A DNA stretch of 64,000 nt from Versatilivorator sp963663845. GTDB lineage: Bacteria > Acidobacteriota > Terriglobia > Versatilivoradales > Versatilivoraceae. Location: contig OY760650.2 in the NCBI GenBank assembly GCA_963663845.2, positions 3,224,001 through 3,288,000 on the forward strand. The letters are read 5' to 3'. This document shows positions 17,574-26,146 of this stretch, piece by piece; position 1 is the stretch's first letter, and each line of letters starts with the position of its first letter. The notes beneath the pieces are model-generated. The model was not told the DNA's origin. It did not search any database and was given only the letters and a program-made list of their open reading frames with translations. The position numbers were made by a program, and so were the translations under genes.

Positions 17574-18971
17574 TCAGACGAACAGCGGCGCGATTTCGTC
17601 CACCTTCAGGAAGGTGGTTCCCGAGACCGGCTCCAGGTACTCGAAATCCCGGCCCGAAGGGGTGTTGGTGATCTTCTTGGACCAGTCGATGCCCAGGGCC
17701 GAGTACATGGTGGCGGCGATGTCTTCCATGTAGATGGAGCGCTTCTGGCTCCATCCGGAATCGACCACTTTGCCGCCGGTGGGGTCGGTGGCGCCGATGA
17801 TGCGGCCGCCCCGGACGCCGCCGCCCGCAAACAGGCTGGTGGAAGCGAACCGGTGGTGGTCGCGGCCCTTGTTGACGGTCAGGTCTCCCACGGTGCGCCC
17901 GAACTCGCCCATGCACACGATCAGGGTGCGGTCCAGCAGCGCCTGTCCGTCCTTGGTCCTGAGCCGGCTCAGGTCGGTCAGCAGGCTGGCGAAAGCCGCG
18001 TCCAGCTCCCGGCCCAGAGTGTACTGGTTGGGAGTGCTGGTCTTGTCGTAGGCCTTGGCGTGAAGGTCCCAGCCGTCGTGGGTGATGAACACGTAGCGGG
18101 TGCCGGCCTCGGCCGCAATCAGGTTGCGCCCCAGGATGCAGGCATCCCCCAGGGCCGAGGACCCGTAGCGCTTGCGTTCCTCCGTCTCCAGCTTGAAGAC
18201 GTCCCGCACCTCGGGCGCCATCATGATGGAGTGGGCCTCCCCGTAGTAGGATCGGAACTCTTCAATGGGGCGCGAGCTGCCCGTCGACGAAACCGGGTGT
18301 CCCTGCTCCAGACGGCTCAGCAGGTCCCACCGTCGCAGAAAGCGTTCCCGTTCGCCATCCTCCAGCAGGAAGTGGCGGCTCTCCTGGGTATTGAAGCCCA
18401 GGGGGCCATACTTGGGTTCCAGACAGCCGGCGCCCACCAGGCCGGCGCCACTGGTGATGTTGTAGTTCATGGCCACGAAGGGAGGCAGAAAGTCGCCGGG
18501 CTTGCGGCGGGCCTCCATTTCGTAGGCGATGACGGCTCCCAGGGAGGGCATTTCGGCCCGCCGGGCCGGGCTGACCGGGTGGGCCACCTGCAGGACGTAT
18601 TGGGCCCGGGAGTGGCCGGCTTCCCAAGCCTCCACCGAACGCAGGATGGCCAGGTCGTCCAGCTTCTCCGATAGCTGCGGGAACAAGGCGTAGGGCAGCT
18701 TCAACATCCCGCCCTTGACCGTTCGCAGGTCGAAGTCCGCCGGCGTGTAACGCCCCTCCTTGAAGTCGAAGGTGTCGATCTGGCTGGGTCCGCCGTCCAG
18801 AAAGAGAAAGATGCAGTAGTCGGCGCTGCCCCGGGGGTTCACCCTTCGGGCCGCCCGCAGGTTGAGCGGGTCCATCATGGGCGACAGGCAGAAACAGGTG
18901 GCGGTGGCGGCCCCGGCGCGAATGAAGCCTCGCCGGGTCAATTGGGGAATACGGGTCATGGCGTCTTCCAT
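17574..18971 (-). CDS. DUF1501 protein, Tat-exported
   Basis: 465 residues from MEDAMTRIPQLTRRGFIRAG, with a twin-arginine signal (RRGF). The alkaline-phosphatase-like DUF1501 fold shows FLFLDGGPSQIDTFDFK near the N-terminus, MPSLGAVIAYEMEAR, YVFITHDGWDLHAKAYDK and LIVCMGEFGRTVGDLTVNKGRDHH near the C-terminus, and it ends with GRDFEYLEPVSGTTFL. Function in the family is not established; it is nearly always encoded beside DUF1549/DUF1553 c-type proteins, as here (16 bp gap from the upstream gene at 18988). The start at 18971 gives the Tat signal; ATG 18959 is also possible. Confidence 0.88.
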   Translation of the reverse strand: MEDAMTRIPQLTRRGFIRAGAATATCFCLSPMMDPLNLRAARRVNPRGSADYCIFLFLDGGPSQIDTFDFKEGRYTPADFDLRTVKGGMLKLPYALFPQLSEKLDDLAILRSVEAWEAGHSRAQYVLQVAHPVSPARRAEMPSLGAVIAYEMEARRKPGDFLPPFVAMNYNITSGAGLVGAGCLEPKYGPLGFNTQESRHFLLEDGERERFLRRWDLLSRLEQGHPVSSTGSSRPIEEFRSYYGEAHSIMMAPEVRDVFKLETEERKRYGSSALGDACILGRNLIAAEAGTRYVFITHDGWDLHAKAYDKTSTPNQYTLGRELDAAFASLLTDLSRLRTKDGQALLDRTLIVCMGEFGRTVGDLTVNKGRDHHRFASTSLFAGGGVRGGRIIGATDPTGGKVVDSGWSQKRSIYMEDIAATMYSALGIDWSKKITNTPSGRDFEYLEPVSGTTFLKVDEIAPLFV

Positions 18972-18987
18972 GGGTCCGATTCTTCTC

Positions 18988-20817
18988 CTAGAGGTTGAAC
19001 AGAAACTCCTTGGTGTTGAGCAGGCTCCACAGCAGGTCCTCGGCCCCGGACTCGCGGTAGCGTTCGATCTGGGCCACCCCGAGACGCTCTTCCTCTTCTC
19101 GGGGGAGCCGGCCCAGAGTCGCCAGAAAGAGCTCCTCCACGATGGCCCGGTTGGTCTTGAGGGGCTCCTGATCGAGCAGCGCATTCAGCCGGCCCTTCTC
19201 CGCTTGAACCTTCTCCTTGACCAGGTCGCTGTTCAGCAACAGCGAGGCCTGCACGGTCGAGCCGGCCAGGCTCTTGTCGGCCACGTCGCGGTTGCTCCGG
19301 CCGAAGGCGGCCAGAAAGACCTTCAGCTCTCCCTGCAGGTCGTAGGGCCCCCGAGTCTGCATCACGTATTTGACCTTGAGGTCGGTGCCCATGATGGGGA
19401 TCTCGGGGAAGACCCCGGTGGCCTGGCAGAGGCTGTCGTGGAGTTGGGCCGCCGACAGGCGCCGGGTGTTGCGCCGGGCGAAATAGCGGGCGTAGTCGGG
19501 GCGCCACCGCCCGGGAAACCGGCTGGAGAGCTGATAGGCGCTCGATTTGCCGATCCGACGGATGATGGCCCGCAAGCTGAAGCCGCTCTCGGCGAAGTCT
19601 TTCCCCAGGGCGTCCAGCAGCTCCGGGTGGGTGGGCTGGATGGTCCAGGGAGCCGGCGGAGGATTGTCGGGGTCCTGCCGGGCCAGGTCGAACTCGGAGG
19701 GAGGATCGACGATGCCGACCCCCATCAGCTCGGTCCAGATCAGGTTGGCGGTGGCCCGGGCAAACTGGGGATGGGAGGTGAGCATGCGGGCGTAGGCCCG
19801 GCGAAAGTCCTCTCCCGGCCGGGCCCGCTCGCCGTCGAGCAGGAAGGTGGGAGTGGTGTCCGCCGAATAGCGCTTCATGCGCTTGACGCTCGGGTACTTC
19901 AGGTCGTAGCGGTGGGTGTCTTCCTGCACGGGAAATTCCTGGCCGATCCCGAAGCCCCGGAACATCCGGATACCCCCGAAGAAGGAGGCCTGGCGCCAGA
20001 ACTCCTCCCGCGTCTTCCGGCTGAGCCAAAGGTTGATCTTCTCCAGGTGGTAGGCGCCGTCGTGGCAGGCGATGCACTCCAGGTTGATCCCCAGGAAGTT
20101 CCTGGTGCTGCTGATGGCGATGTCCTCGATGCTGTCCTCGTGGTTGACGCCCAACCCGTCGGCATCGTCGGCGTGGTTCCTGGCTATGTAGTTGGCGGGG
20201 GCCGACTCCCAGTTGGAGCGGGCCGTGGCCGTCAGCATCTCGGTGACCAGCTCGTCGTAGGGCACGTCCAGCAGCAGGGCCGTATTGAGGTAGTCCCAGA
20301 AGAGGTTCCGACCCTTGGGTCCTACCTCGCCCTGGGTGGTGCGAAAGAGGTCGCACAGAAAATAGGTCCAGCGGTCCAGGTAGGGGTGGGAGGGGTGGTC
20401 GGCGGCGGCGGGGTCCACGCGGGCGCCGGTCAGCTCGTCGATGAGCCGGGACCGCTTGTCGGGGTCGGTGTCCTTCAGGAAGCTCCGCACCCGGTCCACC
20501 TCCGGCAAGCGGCCGGTCAGGTCCAGGTGGGCTCTGCGCAGGAACTCGGCGTCCGAGGACAGGGGGGCGTGGGGAATCCCGTCCCGCTCCAGCTTGTCGA
20601 AGATGAAGTCGTCGATGTAGTTGTTCCTGCGGACCGGCAGCGAGTGTTCCGGGCCGGCCAGGCCGGCCGTCACCCGGCTGGTGACTTCATCCAGCTCCGC
20701 CCGGCTGCCCGACCCGGGCTTGGGCGGATGGGGCTTGTCGCTTTCCTTGTCTTCGGGCCGGCCCAGGACAGCCAGCGCAACGATGAGCAGCGGCAGCAGC
20801 AGCGGAGATAGCTTCAT
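18988..20817 (-). CDS. DUF1549/DUF1553 protein without the N-terminal planctomycete cytochrome c domain
   Basis: 609 residues with a signal peptide (MKLSPLLLPLLIVALAVLG). DUF1549 (PSCyt2) spans about 65-270 and includes LRRAHLDLTGRLPEVDRV and a c-heme-like CIACHD motif followed by GAYHLEKINLWL. DUF1553 (PSD1) follows (FRRAYARMLTSHPQFARATANLIWTELMGVGIVDPP, then LFLATLGRLPREEEE). Compared with the paralogues at 29179 and 53861 it lacks the N-terminal heme domain, and the FLFNL end is shortened. Exported, presumably periplasmic, and probably works with the DUF1501 partner directly downstream. The biochemical role of the pair is unknown. Confidence 0.86.
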   Translation of the reverse strand: MKLSPLLLPLLIVALAVLGRPEDKESDKPHPPKPGSGSRAELDEVTSRVTAGLAGPEHSLPVRRNNYIDDFIFDKLERDGIPHAPLSSDAEFLRRAHLDLTGRLPEVDRVRSFLKDTDPDKRSRLIDELTGARVDPAAADHPSHPYLDRWTYFLCDLFRTTQGEVGPKGRNLFWDYLNTALLLDVPYDELVTEMLTATARSNWESAPANYIARNHADDADGLGVNHEDSIEDIAISSTRNFLGINLECIACHDGAYHLEKINLWLSRKTREEFWRQASFFGGIRMFRGFGIGQEFPVQEDTHRYDLKYPSVKRMKRYSADTTPTFLLDGERARPGEDFRRAYARMLTSHPQFARATANLIWTELMGVGIVDPPSEFDLARQDPDNPPPAPWTIQPTHPELLDALGKDFAESGFSLRAIIRRIGKSSAYQLSSRFPGRWRPDYARYFARRNTRRLSAAQLHDSLCQATGVFPEIPIMGTDLKVKYVMQTRGPYDLQGELKVFLAAFGRSNRDVADKSLAGSTVQASLLLNSDLVKEKVQAEKGRLNALLDQEPLKTNRAIVEELFLATLGRLPREEEERLGVAQIERYRESGAEDLLWSLLNTKEFLFNL

Positions 20818-20934
20818 GGCTTGCGCCCTCTATCCCGAGACCGATCGTCGCCGGGGCAAAGAGGTACGGGAAACAATACAGGGAATTTTATCAGGAATGC
20901 GCCCAAGTTTGAAACAGTCTCACTAATAGATAAG

Positions 20935-21173
20935 CACGTTCCCCATTGCAGTGTCGTGGGTTACGGGAGAGCTGCGAAGCTGCGGTTGGAGTCTGTAACC
21001 CAGCGAAACGCCCCCTACAGGCCATCCTTATAGAGCTGCGAAGCAGCGCCCGCGTGTAGCCCCAGGCGGAAGCCTGGGGTCGTATGAGTTCTGCACCAAT
21101 CCAGCCGCGAACGCGGCGAATAGAAAGCACCCTTCCGAAAAACACTGCCTTTCGAGCCTTTTGCAAAAAACTC
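20935..21173. repeat. Inverted copy of the dispersed intergenic element at 4769-5015
   Basis: The reverse complement reads the same as 4769-5015 with scattered differences: TTTTGCAAAAGGCTCGAAAGGCAGTG at one end, an internal CCCAGGCTTCCGCCTGGG hairpin, two copies of GCTTCGCAGCTCT, and GGGGAACGTGCTTAT at the other end. The right end (21154-21173, GAGCCTTTTGCAAAAAACTC) resembles the IS terminal repeat. It fills most of the 371-bp gap 20818-21188; no gene seen. Confidence 0.7.
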
Positions 21174-21188
21174 AGTTGAGCCTCAGGA

Positions 21189-21443
21189 TCAGTTTGGGCG
21201 CCGGTCGCTTTCCATCAGAGTCCGCAGCATGGCGTTCATGCGGGTCTGGTAGCCCTTGCCCTTCGACCTCAGCCAATCCAGTACGTCGGCGTCCAAGCGG
21301 ACATAGATGCCTTTCTTCGGCTGAGGCATACGCAGCTCGGCGCGACGCCAGAAGCTCTCATCGGCTTCCGGGATGTCGGAATAGTCGATGTCCTTGTCTT
21401 GGATCGACTCAATTTCCCGGAGCCGCTTTTTCGAGATGCTCAT
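21189..21443 (-). CDS. brnA: BrnA-type antitoxin
   Basis: 84 residues. Ends in a ribbon-helix-helix-like DNA-binding region (KGIYVRLDADVLDWLRSKGKGYQTRMNAMLRTLMES), preceded by the BrnA-typical EADESFWRRAELRMP. It binds and inhibits BrnT and represses the operon in characterised pairs. Its start overlaps the brnT 3' end by 35 bp, giving the standard toxin-first brnT-brnA order. Confidence 0.92.
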   Translation of the reverse strand: MSISKKRLREIESIQDKDIDYSDIPEADESFWRRAELRMPQPKKGIYVRLDADVLDWLRSKGKGYQTRMNAMLRTLMESDRRPN

Positions 21444-21708
21444 GGAAAGCCCGCCTTTCCTTGCGGTTGGCCTTTCGGGCGGAAATCAGTCGGATTCGCC
21501 CGCGCCGCCACGTGTGGACCACGGCAACGACGACCGCTGTGTCCAATTGACCGTAACTGATAAAACGCTTCTCGTCGTAATCCTGTCGGTCATCCGGGGC
21601 AGTGAGCACAGGGCCGGTGAAGATCAGGCTGGCTTCCTCGAAGCCGACTCCGTGCTTGCTGTGGTTGAGCCGGTTCTTCTCTTCGTCCCATTCGAACTGA
21701 AGCGGCAT
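21409..21708 (-). CDS. brnT: BrnT-type ribonuclease toxin
   Basis: 99 residues. Opens with FEWDEEKNRLNHSKHGVGFEEASLIF, the hallmark of BrnT, and continues with RFISYGQLDTAVVVAVVHTWRRGRIRLISARKANRKERRAF, including the conserved RLISAR block with the RelE-fold active-site Arg. Length matches the family (about 90-100). Complete and apparently intact, with brnA following in overlap. Confidence 0.92.
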   Translation of the reverse strand: MPLQFEWDEEKNRLNHSKHGVGFEEASLIFTGPVLTAPDDRQDYDEKRFISYGQLDTAVVVAVVHTWRRGRIRLISARKANRKERRAFHEHLEKAAPGN

Positions 21709-22253
21709 TAGTCCCGTGCGAACTGTACCCTGACAACCGCATTATATATACATTTCGTATATATATCAAGTCCACTCCATCACAGGACTATCCTACTTTT
21801 CCAGAGGACTTATTTGCTGCCTCTCAGCAAGGCCGTTCCTCATTCCCGACTCAACGGCCGAAAGGGTTCGGGAGAAGGGTTGCGTCAGCACAGAATATGT
21901 GAATTCTGCTGCCCCCGGATGAGCGGTCTCAGGATGTAATTCACACACAATGTGAACCACTGATGCTTCAGGATGTCAGCCGGCAGCAACCGTTTCCGAA
22001 ACAACCGCATGAAGGATTATTTTTGTGAAAAGGTTTGAAAAGAGGTAAGATAACCGAATAGTTGCGGCATGAATGGCCGGCCAGCGCACCTGTAGCCTCA
22101 CTTCCCGTCGGATTTTGCTGTCTGGGCGCCAGTTCTCCTCTTCAAGTCCGGTTAACTTTTTTCACACAGGTATTGCATCACATTGCGAGAACCGATGCCA
22201 CCTGCCCAAGGTAAGGGATCCAGCCCGAGATTTTGCTGGAAAGGACTCCAACA
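21709..22253. other. Long AT-richer leader/spacer between brnTA and the Oar-like receptor
   Basis: 545 bp without a credible gene. It is noticeably more AT-rich than its surroundings (for example TTATATATACATTTCGTATATATATC near 21743-21768) and includes AATTCACACACAATGTGAA (about 21941-21959), an imperfect palindrome that could be an operator. Promoters for the divergent brnTA and receptor genes probably lie here; none can be named confidently. Confidence 0.4.
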
Positions 22254-25200
22254 ATGAAAACAGCTCCTGCTTGCCTTCCCGTTCTGACCCTGCTGGCGGC
22301 CATGGCCCTGGCCGCGCCCAGGGCACAGGCCCAATCGAGCAGTTTGAGCGGAGTGGTCACCGATGAGACCGGCGGCATCCTGCCCGATGCCGAGATCACC
22401 GTGACCAACCAGGACAACAACCTCCAGCGGACCGTGCTGTCGAACCAGGAGGGCCTCTACGTCTTCGCCCAGCTCCCTCCCGGTCCCTACACGCTGTTGG
22501 CCGAACACCCCGACTTCAAATCAGTGGCCCTTAAAGGCATCACCCTGCTGGTCAACACCAACCGCGAGCTTGGGGTGGAGTTCGACGCCCTGGCCGCTCT
22601 CAACCAGTCCATCGACGTGTCGGCCACGGCTCCGCAACTGAACACCACCGATGCTTCGGTCGGGAACGCCTTTGGAACCAAGCCGATCCGACAACTGCCG
22701 CTGAATGCGCGAAATCCGGCCGGGCTGCTCTCGCTGCAGGCGGGCGTCACCTTCCTGACCTCCGACCCGCTGGATTCCAAGTTGTCGGGAGACATCCGCA
22801 ACGGCACCGTGAACGGGGCCCAGAGCGACCAGTCGAACGTGACGCTCGACGGCGTCGACGTCAACGACCAGAACGGACGCCTGCCCTTTACCAGCGTGCT
22901 GCGCAACACGCTGGATTCGATTCAGGAATTCCGGGTGGTGACCACCACGGCCAATGCCAACCAGGGCCGTTCATCGGGCGCGCAGGTGTCGCTGGTGACC
23001 AAGAGCGGGACCAACGAAGTCCACGGATCGCTCTACGAATTTCACCGCAACACCGTCACCGCCGCCAATGACTTCTTCAACAACCGGGCCGGAGTGGATC
23101 GCCCCAAGCTCATCCGGAACGTGTTCGGAGGCTCGGTGGGCGGTCCCGTCAAGAAGGACCGGCTCTTCTACTTCCTCAACTACGAAGGGCGCCGCGACGC
23201 CAGCGACGGCAGCGCCGTGCGCACCGTTCCGACGGCGTCCATGCGCGACGGGTTCGTCCGCTACAGGAGCGTCGGCGGGGAGGTCCAGACGCTCGATCCG
23301 GCCTTCATCCGCACCCGGATCGATCCGCTGGGGACCGGTCCCGGTCCCGCCACCCTCGAATACTTCAGGTCCTTTCCGGAACCCAACGACTCCACCGTCG
23401 GAGACGGCCTCAACACGGCCGGATACCGGTTCACGGCTCCGACGCCCTTGAGCTGGAACACCTTCATCTCCAAGACCGATTGGAACCTGGATCAGGACGG
23501 CTCGCACAACATGTTCCTGCGTCTGAACTTCCAGAACGACCGCATCACGGGCCTTCCCCAGTTTCCCGGCCAGTCCCCCAACCGGGAGACCACCGACGCC
23601 AGCCGCGGCATGGCGTTGGGGTACAACGGCCTGTTCGCGGGCAACGTCGTGGGCACCTTCCGCTACGGATTTACCGGCCAGAGGGTGGACGTTTCGGGCG
23701 TGCAGACCGCATCCAGGGCCAGCATCGGGGACAGCATCATCGACGATATCGAAGGCGCAACCACCCCCCGGGAATCGTACCTGCCGACCCAGACCCTGGC
23801 GGCCGACTTCTCGGTGATGAAGGGCGCCCACTCGCTGCAGTTCGGCGGGGCCTTCTTCTCCAATCGGAACCGCCGCTTGAACTACGACAACAGCTTTCAC
23901 TTCGCCAAGCAGGCCGCCTGGGCCCTGGCCGACGCCCCGGCGGTATTCGAGGGGCCGCTCGCGGCGGCGCCCGCCAACCCCGGAGTCTACCGGGAGACGA
24001 TGGCGACCGCCCTCGGGGTCCTCAACTTCTTCGACGCCAATTACAACTACGACCTGAACGGCAATGCGTTGGCCCTGGGCGATCCCGTAAGGCGGACGTT
24101 CGGGGTGGAGCAACTGGAGCTCTACCTGCAGGACACCTGGCGCGTCCGGCCGGGCCTGTCCATCACGGGCGGCCTGCGCTGGTCGATCATGCCGCCGGTC
24201 AGGGAGGTGAACGGACTCCAGGTCAGCATCACCCCCGATCTCGACCGGTACATCGCAAACCGTCTGGACCTGGCGGCGAACGGCCGCCCCACGCGCGAGG
24301 CGGGCCCCATCGGCTTCGTGGGGGTCGACGATGCCGAGGGCGGTCCCCTGTGGTCGACCCACTACAAGAATTTCTCGCCCCGGCTGGCCATCGCCTACTC
24401 GCCGGGAAGCACCGAGGGATTTCTGGGCAAGCTGTTCGGCGGCCCGGGAAGGACCTCCATCCGGGCGGGGGCGGGCATCTTCTACAACAGCTTCGGGATG
24501 GGCATGATGCAGATGCTCGACCGCAACGCCTTCGGGCTCACCAGCAAGGTGACCAACCAGATTCCCAGAGTGGCCGATTCCCCCCGTTTCACCGGGATCT
24601 CGACCCCGCCCGCGGCAGGGATCCTGCCTCCTCCGCCGGGTGGCCCGGGCACGCCCAATCCGACCGGACTGGGATGGAGCCAGGGAGTCGACTCCAGCCT
24701 GGAGCCCCCCTACAGCATCAACCCCACCTTTTCCCTGGCCCGCGAGTTCGGCGGGGGATTCCTGGTGGACATCGGCTATGTGGGGCGACTCGGTCGCAGG
24801 CTGCTGGTCAACGACACCGCCTCGGCCCAGTACACCAACTTCAAGGATCCGGGGTCGGGCCAGTACTTGCTGGATGCGCTCCAGGCAATGGAACGCATGG
24901 TGCAGCGCGGCGTCCCGACCGAGTCGGTGCAGCCGATCCGGTTCTGGGAGAGCCTCTATTCCGGAGCCGCCACGCCGGAGGCCACCGCCACTCAGCGTGT
25001 CTACGAGGTCATCCGATCCACCAGTCCCGACACGGGCACGGCTCTCTACTATCTCGATTACGCCTGCATCCCGTTCTGCAGCGACATGGGGGCGGGGGTG
25101 TCCATGAACCCCCAGTTCTGGAGCTTCGATGCGCTCCGGTCCTTCGGAACCTCGACCTACCACTCGATGCAGGTGTCGCTGCGCAAAGCCTTCTCCCAGG

Positions 25201-25967
25201 GGTACCAGTTCGACCTGAACTACACCCTGTCCAAGTCCACCGACCTGGTGTCGGTCTCCGCCCGGCGCACCATCGGAGAACGGTTCGGCCAGATTCCGGG
25301 AGACACCTACTGGTCCGCCTTCAGCGTCATCAACTCCTGGGACCGGGAAGCCCAGCGGTCCGTCTCCGATTTCGACATGCGCCACCAGTGGAACGCCAAC
25401 TGGGTGGCGGAGTTGCCGATCGGAGCCGGGAAGCCGATCCTCCCCGACCTGGGGGGGGCGGGCCAGGCGGTGCTGGGAGGCTGGCAGCTCAGCGGCCTGA
25501 TGCGCCTGACCTCGGGCCTTCCCCTCAGCGTGCTGAACGGCCTGGCCTGGCCGACCTGCTATTGCTACCAGCACTTCGCCGAAACCGACGGACCGGTGCC
25601 GGAGCAGGCCAACGCCAAGAACGCCAGGCTGATCGGAGGGGGGACCGGACCCAACGTCTTCAGCGATCCGGCCTCTGCCCTGGCCTCCTTCAGGCAGGTC
25701 CTGCCCGGGGAGGTCGGACAGCGCAACAACCTGCGCGGCGACGGGATCTTCTCGATCGACATGGCCATTGGAAAACGATTTCCGTTGCCGTTCGAGAATC
25801 ACAGCCTCCAGTTCCGGGCCGAAGCCTTCAACCTGACCAACAGCGTTCGCTTCAACGCCGACGCCTGGGAAACCCTCTCCTTCACCTTCCCCGGAAGCTT
25901 CGGGAACTACTCCCGGGTGATGGTTCCGCCCAGAGTGATCCAGTTCGGCCTGCGCTATGAGTTCTAG
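22254..25967 (+). CDS. Oar-like TonB-dependent receptor with carboxypeptidase-regulatory-like domain
   Basis: 1237 residues from MKTAPACLPVL. Signal peptide (to about residue 28, ending RAQA), then a CarboxypepD_reg domain (SSLSGVVTDETGGILPDAEITVTNQDNN ... YVFAQLPPGPYTL), then a plug with LPLNARNPAGLLSLQAGV, VTLDGVDVNDQNG and YEFHRNTVTAANDFFNN, and a very long barrel ending in RVIQFGLRYEF with a terminal Phe. This is the Oar-type layout expanded in acidobacteria and thought to handle large or polymeric substrates. AAGGAC precedes the ATG. Followed 8 bp later by a tiny membrane-protein gene. Ligand unknown. Confidence 0.93.
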   Translation: MKTAPACLPVLTLLAAMALAAPRAQAQSSSLSGVVTDETGGILPDAEITVTNQDNNLQRTVLSNQEGLYVFAQLPPGPYTLLAEHPDFKSVALKGITLLVNTNRELGVEFDALAALNQSIDVSATAPQLNTTDASVGNAFGTKPIRQLPLNARNPAGLLSLQAGVTFLTSDPLDSKLSGDIRNGTVNGAQSDQSNVTLDGVDVNDQNGRLPFTSVLRNTLDSIQEFRVVTTTANANQGRSSGAQVSLVTKSGTNEVHGSLYEFHRNTVTAANDFFNNRAGVDRPKLIRNVFGGSVGGPVKKDRLFYFLNYEGRRDASDGSAVRTVPTASMRDGFVRYRSVGGEVQTLDPAFIRTRIDPLGTGPGPATLEYFRSFPEPNDSTVGDGLNTAGYRFTAPTPLSWNTFISKTDWNLDQDGSHNMFLRLNFQNDRITGLPQFPGQSPNRETTDASRGMALGYNGLFAGNVVGTFRYGFTGQRVDVSGVQTASRASIGDSIIDDIEGATTPRESYLPTQTLAADFSVMKGAHSLQFGGAFFSNRNRRLNYDNSFHFAKQAAWALADAPAVFEGPLAAAPANPGVYRETMATALGVLNFFDANYNYDLNGNALALGDPVRRTFGVEQLELYLQDTWRVRPGLSITGGLRWSIMPPVREVNGLQVSITPDLDRYIANRLDLAANGRPTREAGPIGFVGVDDAEGGPLWSTHYKNFSPRLAIAYSPGSTEGFLGKLFGGPGRTSIRAGAGIFYNSFGMGMMQMLDRNAFGLTSKVTNQIPRVADSPRFTGISTPPAAGILPPPPGGPGTPNPTGLGWSQGVDSSLEPPYSINPTFSLAREFGGGFLVDIGYVGRLGRRLLVNDTASAQYTNFKDPGSGQYLLDALQAMERMVQRGVPTESVQPIRFWESLYSGAATPEATATQRVYEVIRSTSPDTGTALYYLDYACIPFCSDMGAGVSMNPQFWSFDALRSFGTSTYHSMQVSLRKAFSQGYQFDLNYTLSKSTDLVSVSARRTIGERFGQIPGDTYWSAFSVINSWDREAQRSVSDFDMRHQWNANWVAELPIGAGKPILPDLGGAGQAVLGGWQLSGLMRLTSGLPLSVLNGLAWPTCYCYQHFAETDGPVPEQANAKNARLIGGGTGPNVFSDPASALASFRQVLPGEVGQRNNLRGDGIFSIDMAIGKRFPLPFENHSLQFRAEAFNLTNSVRFNADAWETLSFTFPGSFGNYSRVMVPPRVIQFGLRYEF

Positions 25968-25975
25968 AATGAGCT

Positions 25976-26134
25976 ATGTCATTGGATCCGGAAGACCTGG
26001 TCGAAGACCTGATCGAAGACGAGCATCACGAACAGCAGACCCGGATTGAACAATGGATCGGGGCCCTGGCCGGCGTCCTGGTCATCCTGGCTGTCGTGGC
26101 AGGACTGGTCGTGCTGTGGCTGGTGTCGGAATAA
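25976..26134 (+). CDS. 52-residue single-pass membrane protein
   Basis: Short frame ATG 25976 to TAA 26132-26134, coding MSLDPEDLVEDLIEDEHHE... then one hydrophobic helix (IGALAGVLVILAVVAGLVVLWLV) and SE. The acidic amphipathic N-terminus plus one membrane segment, tight spacing (8 bp) after the Oar-like receptor and the absence of rare-codon or stop clutter support a real gene, but there is no strong ribosome site. It could be a TonB-system accessory or a general small membrane protein; no family recognised. Confidence 0.5.
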   Translation: MSLDPEDLVEDLIEDEHHEQQTRIEQWIGALAGVLVILAVVAGLVVLWLVSE

Positions 26135-26146
26135 CCCTGTTGATGG

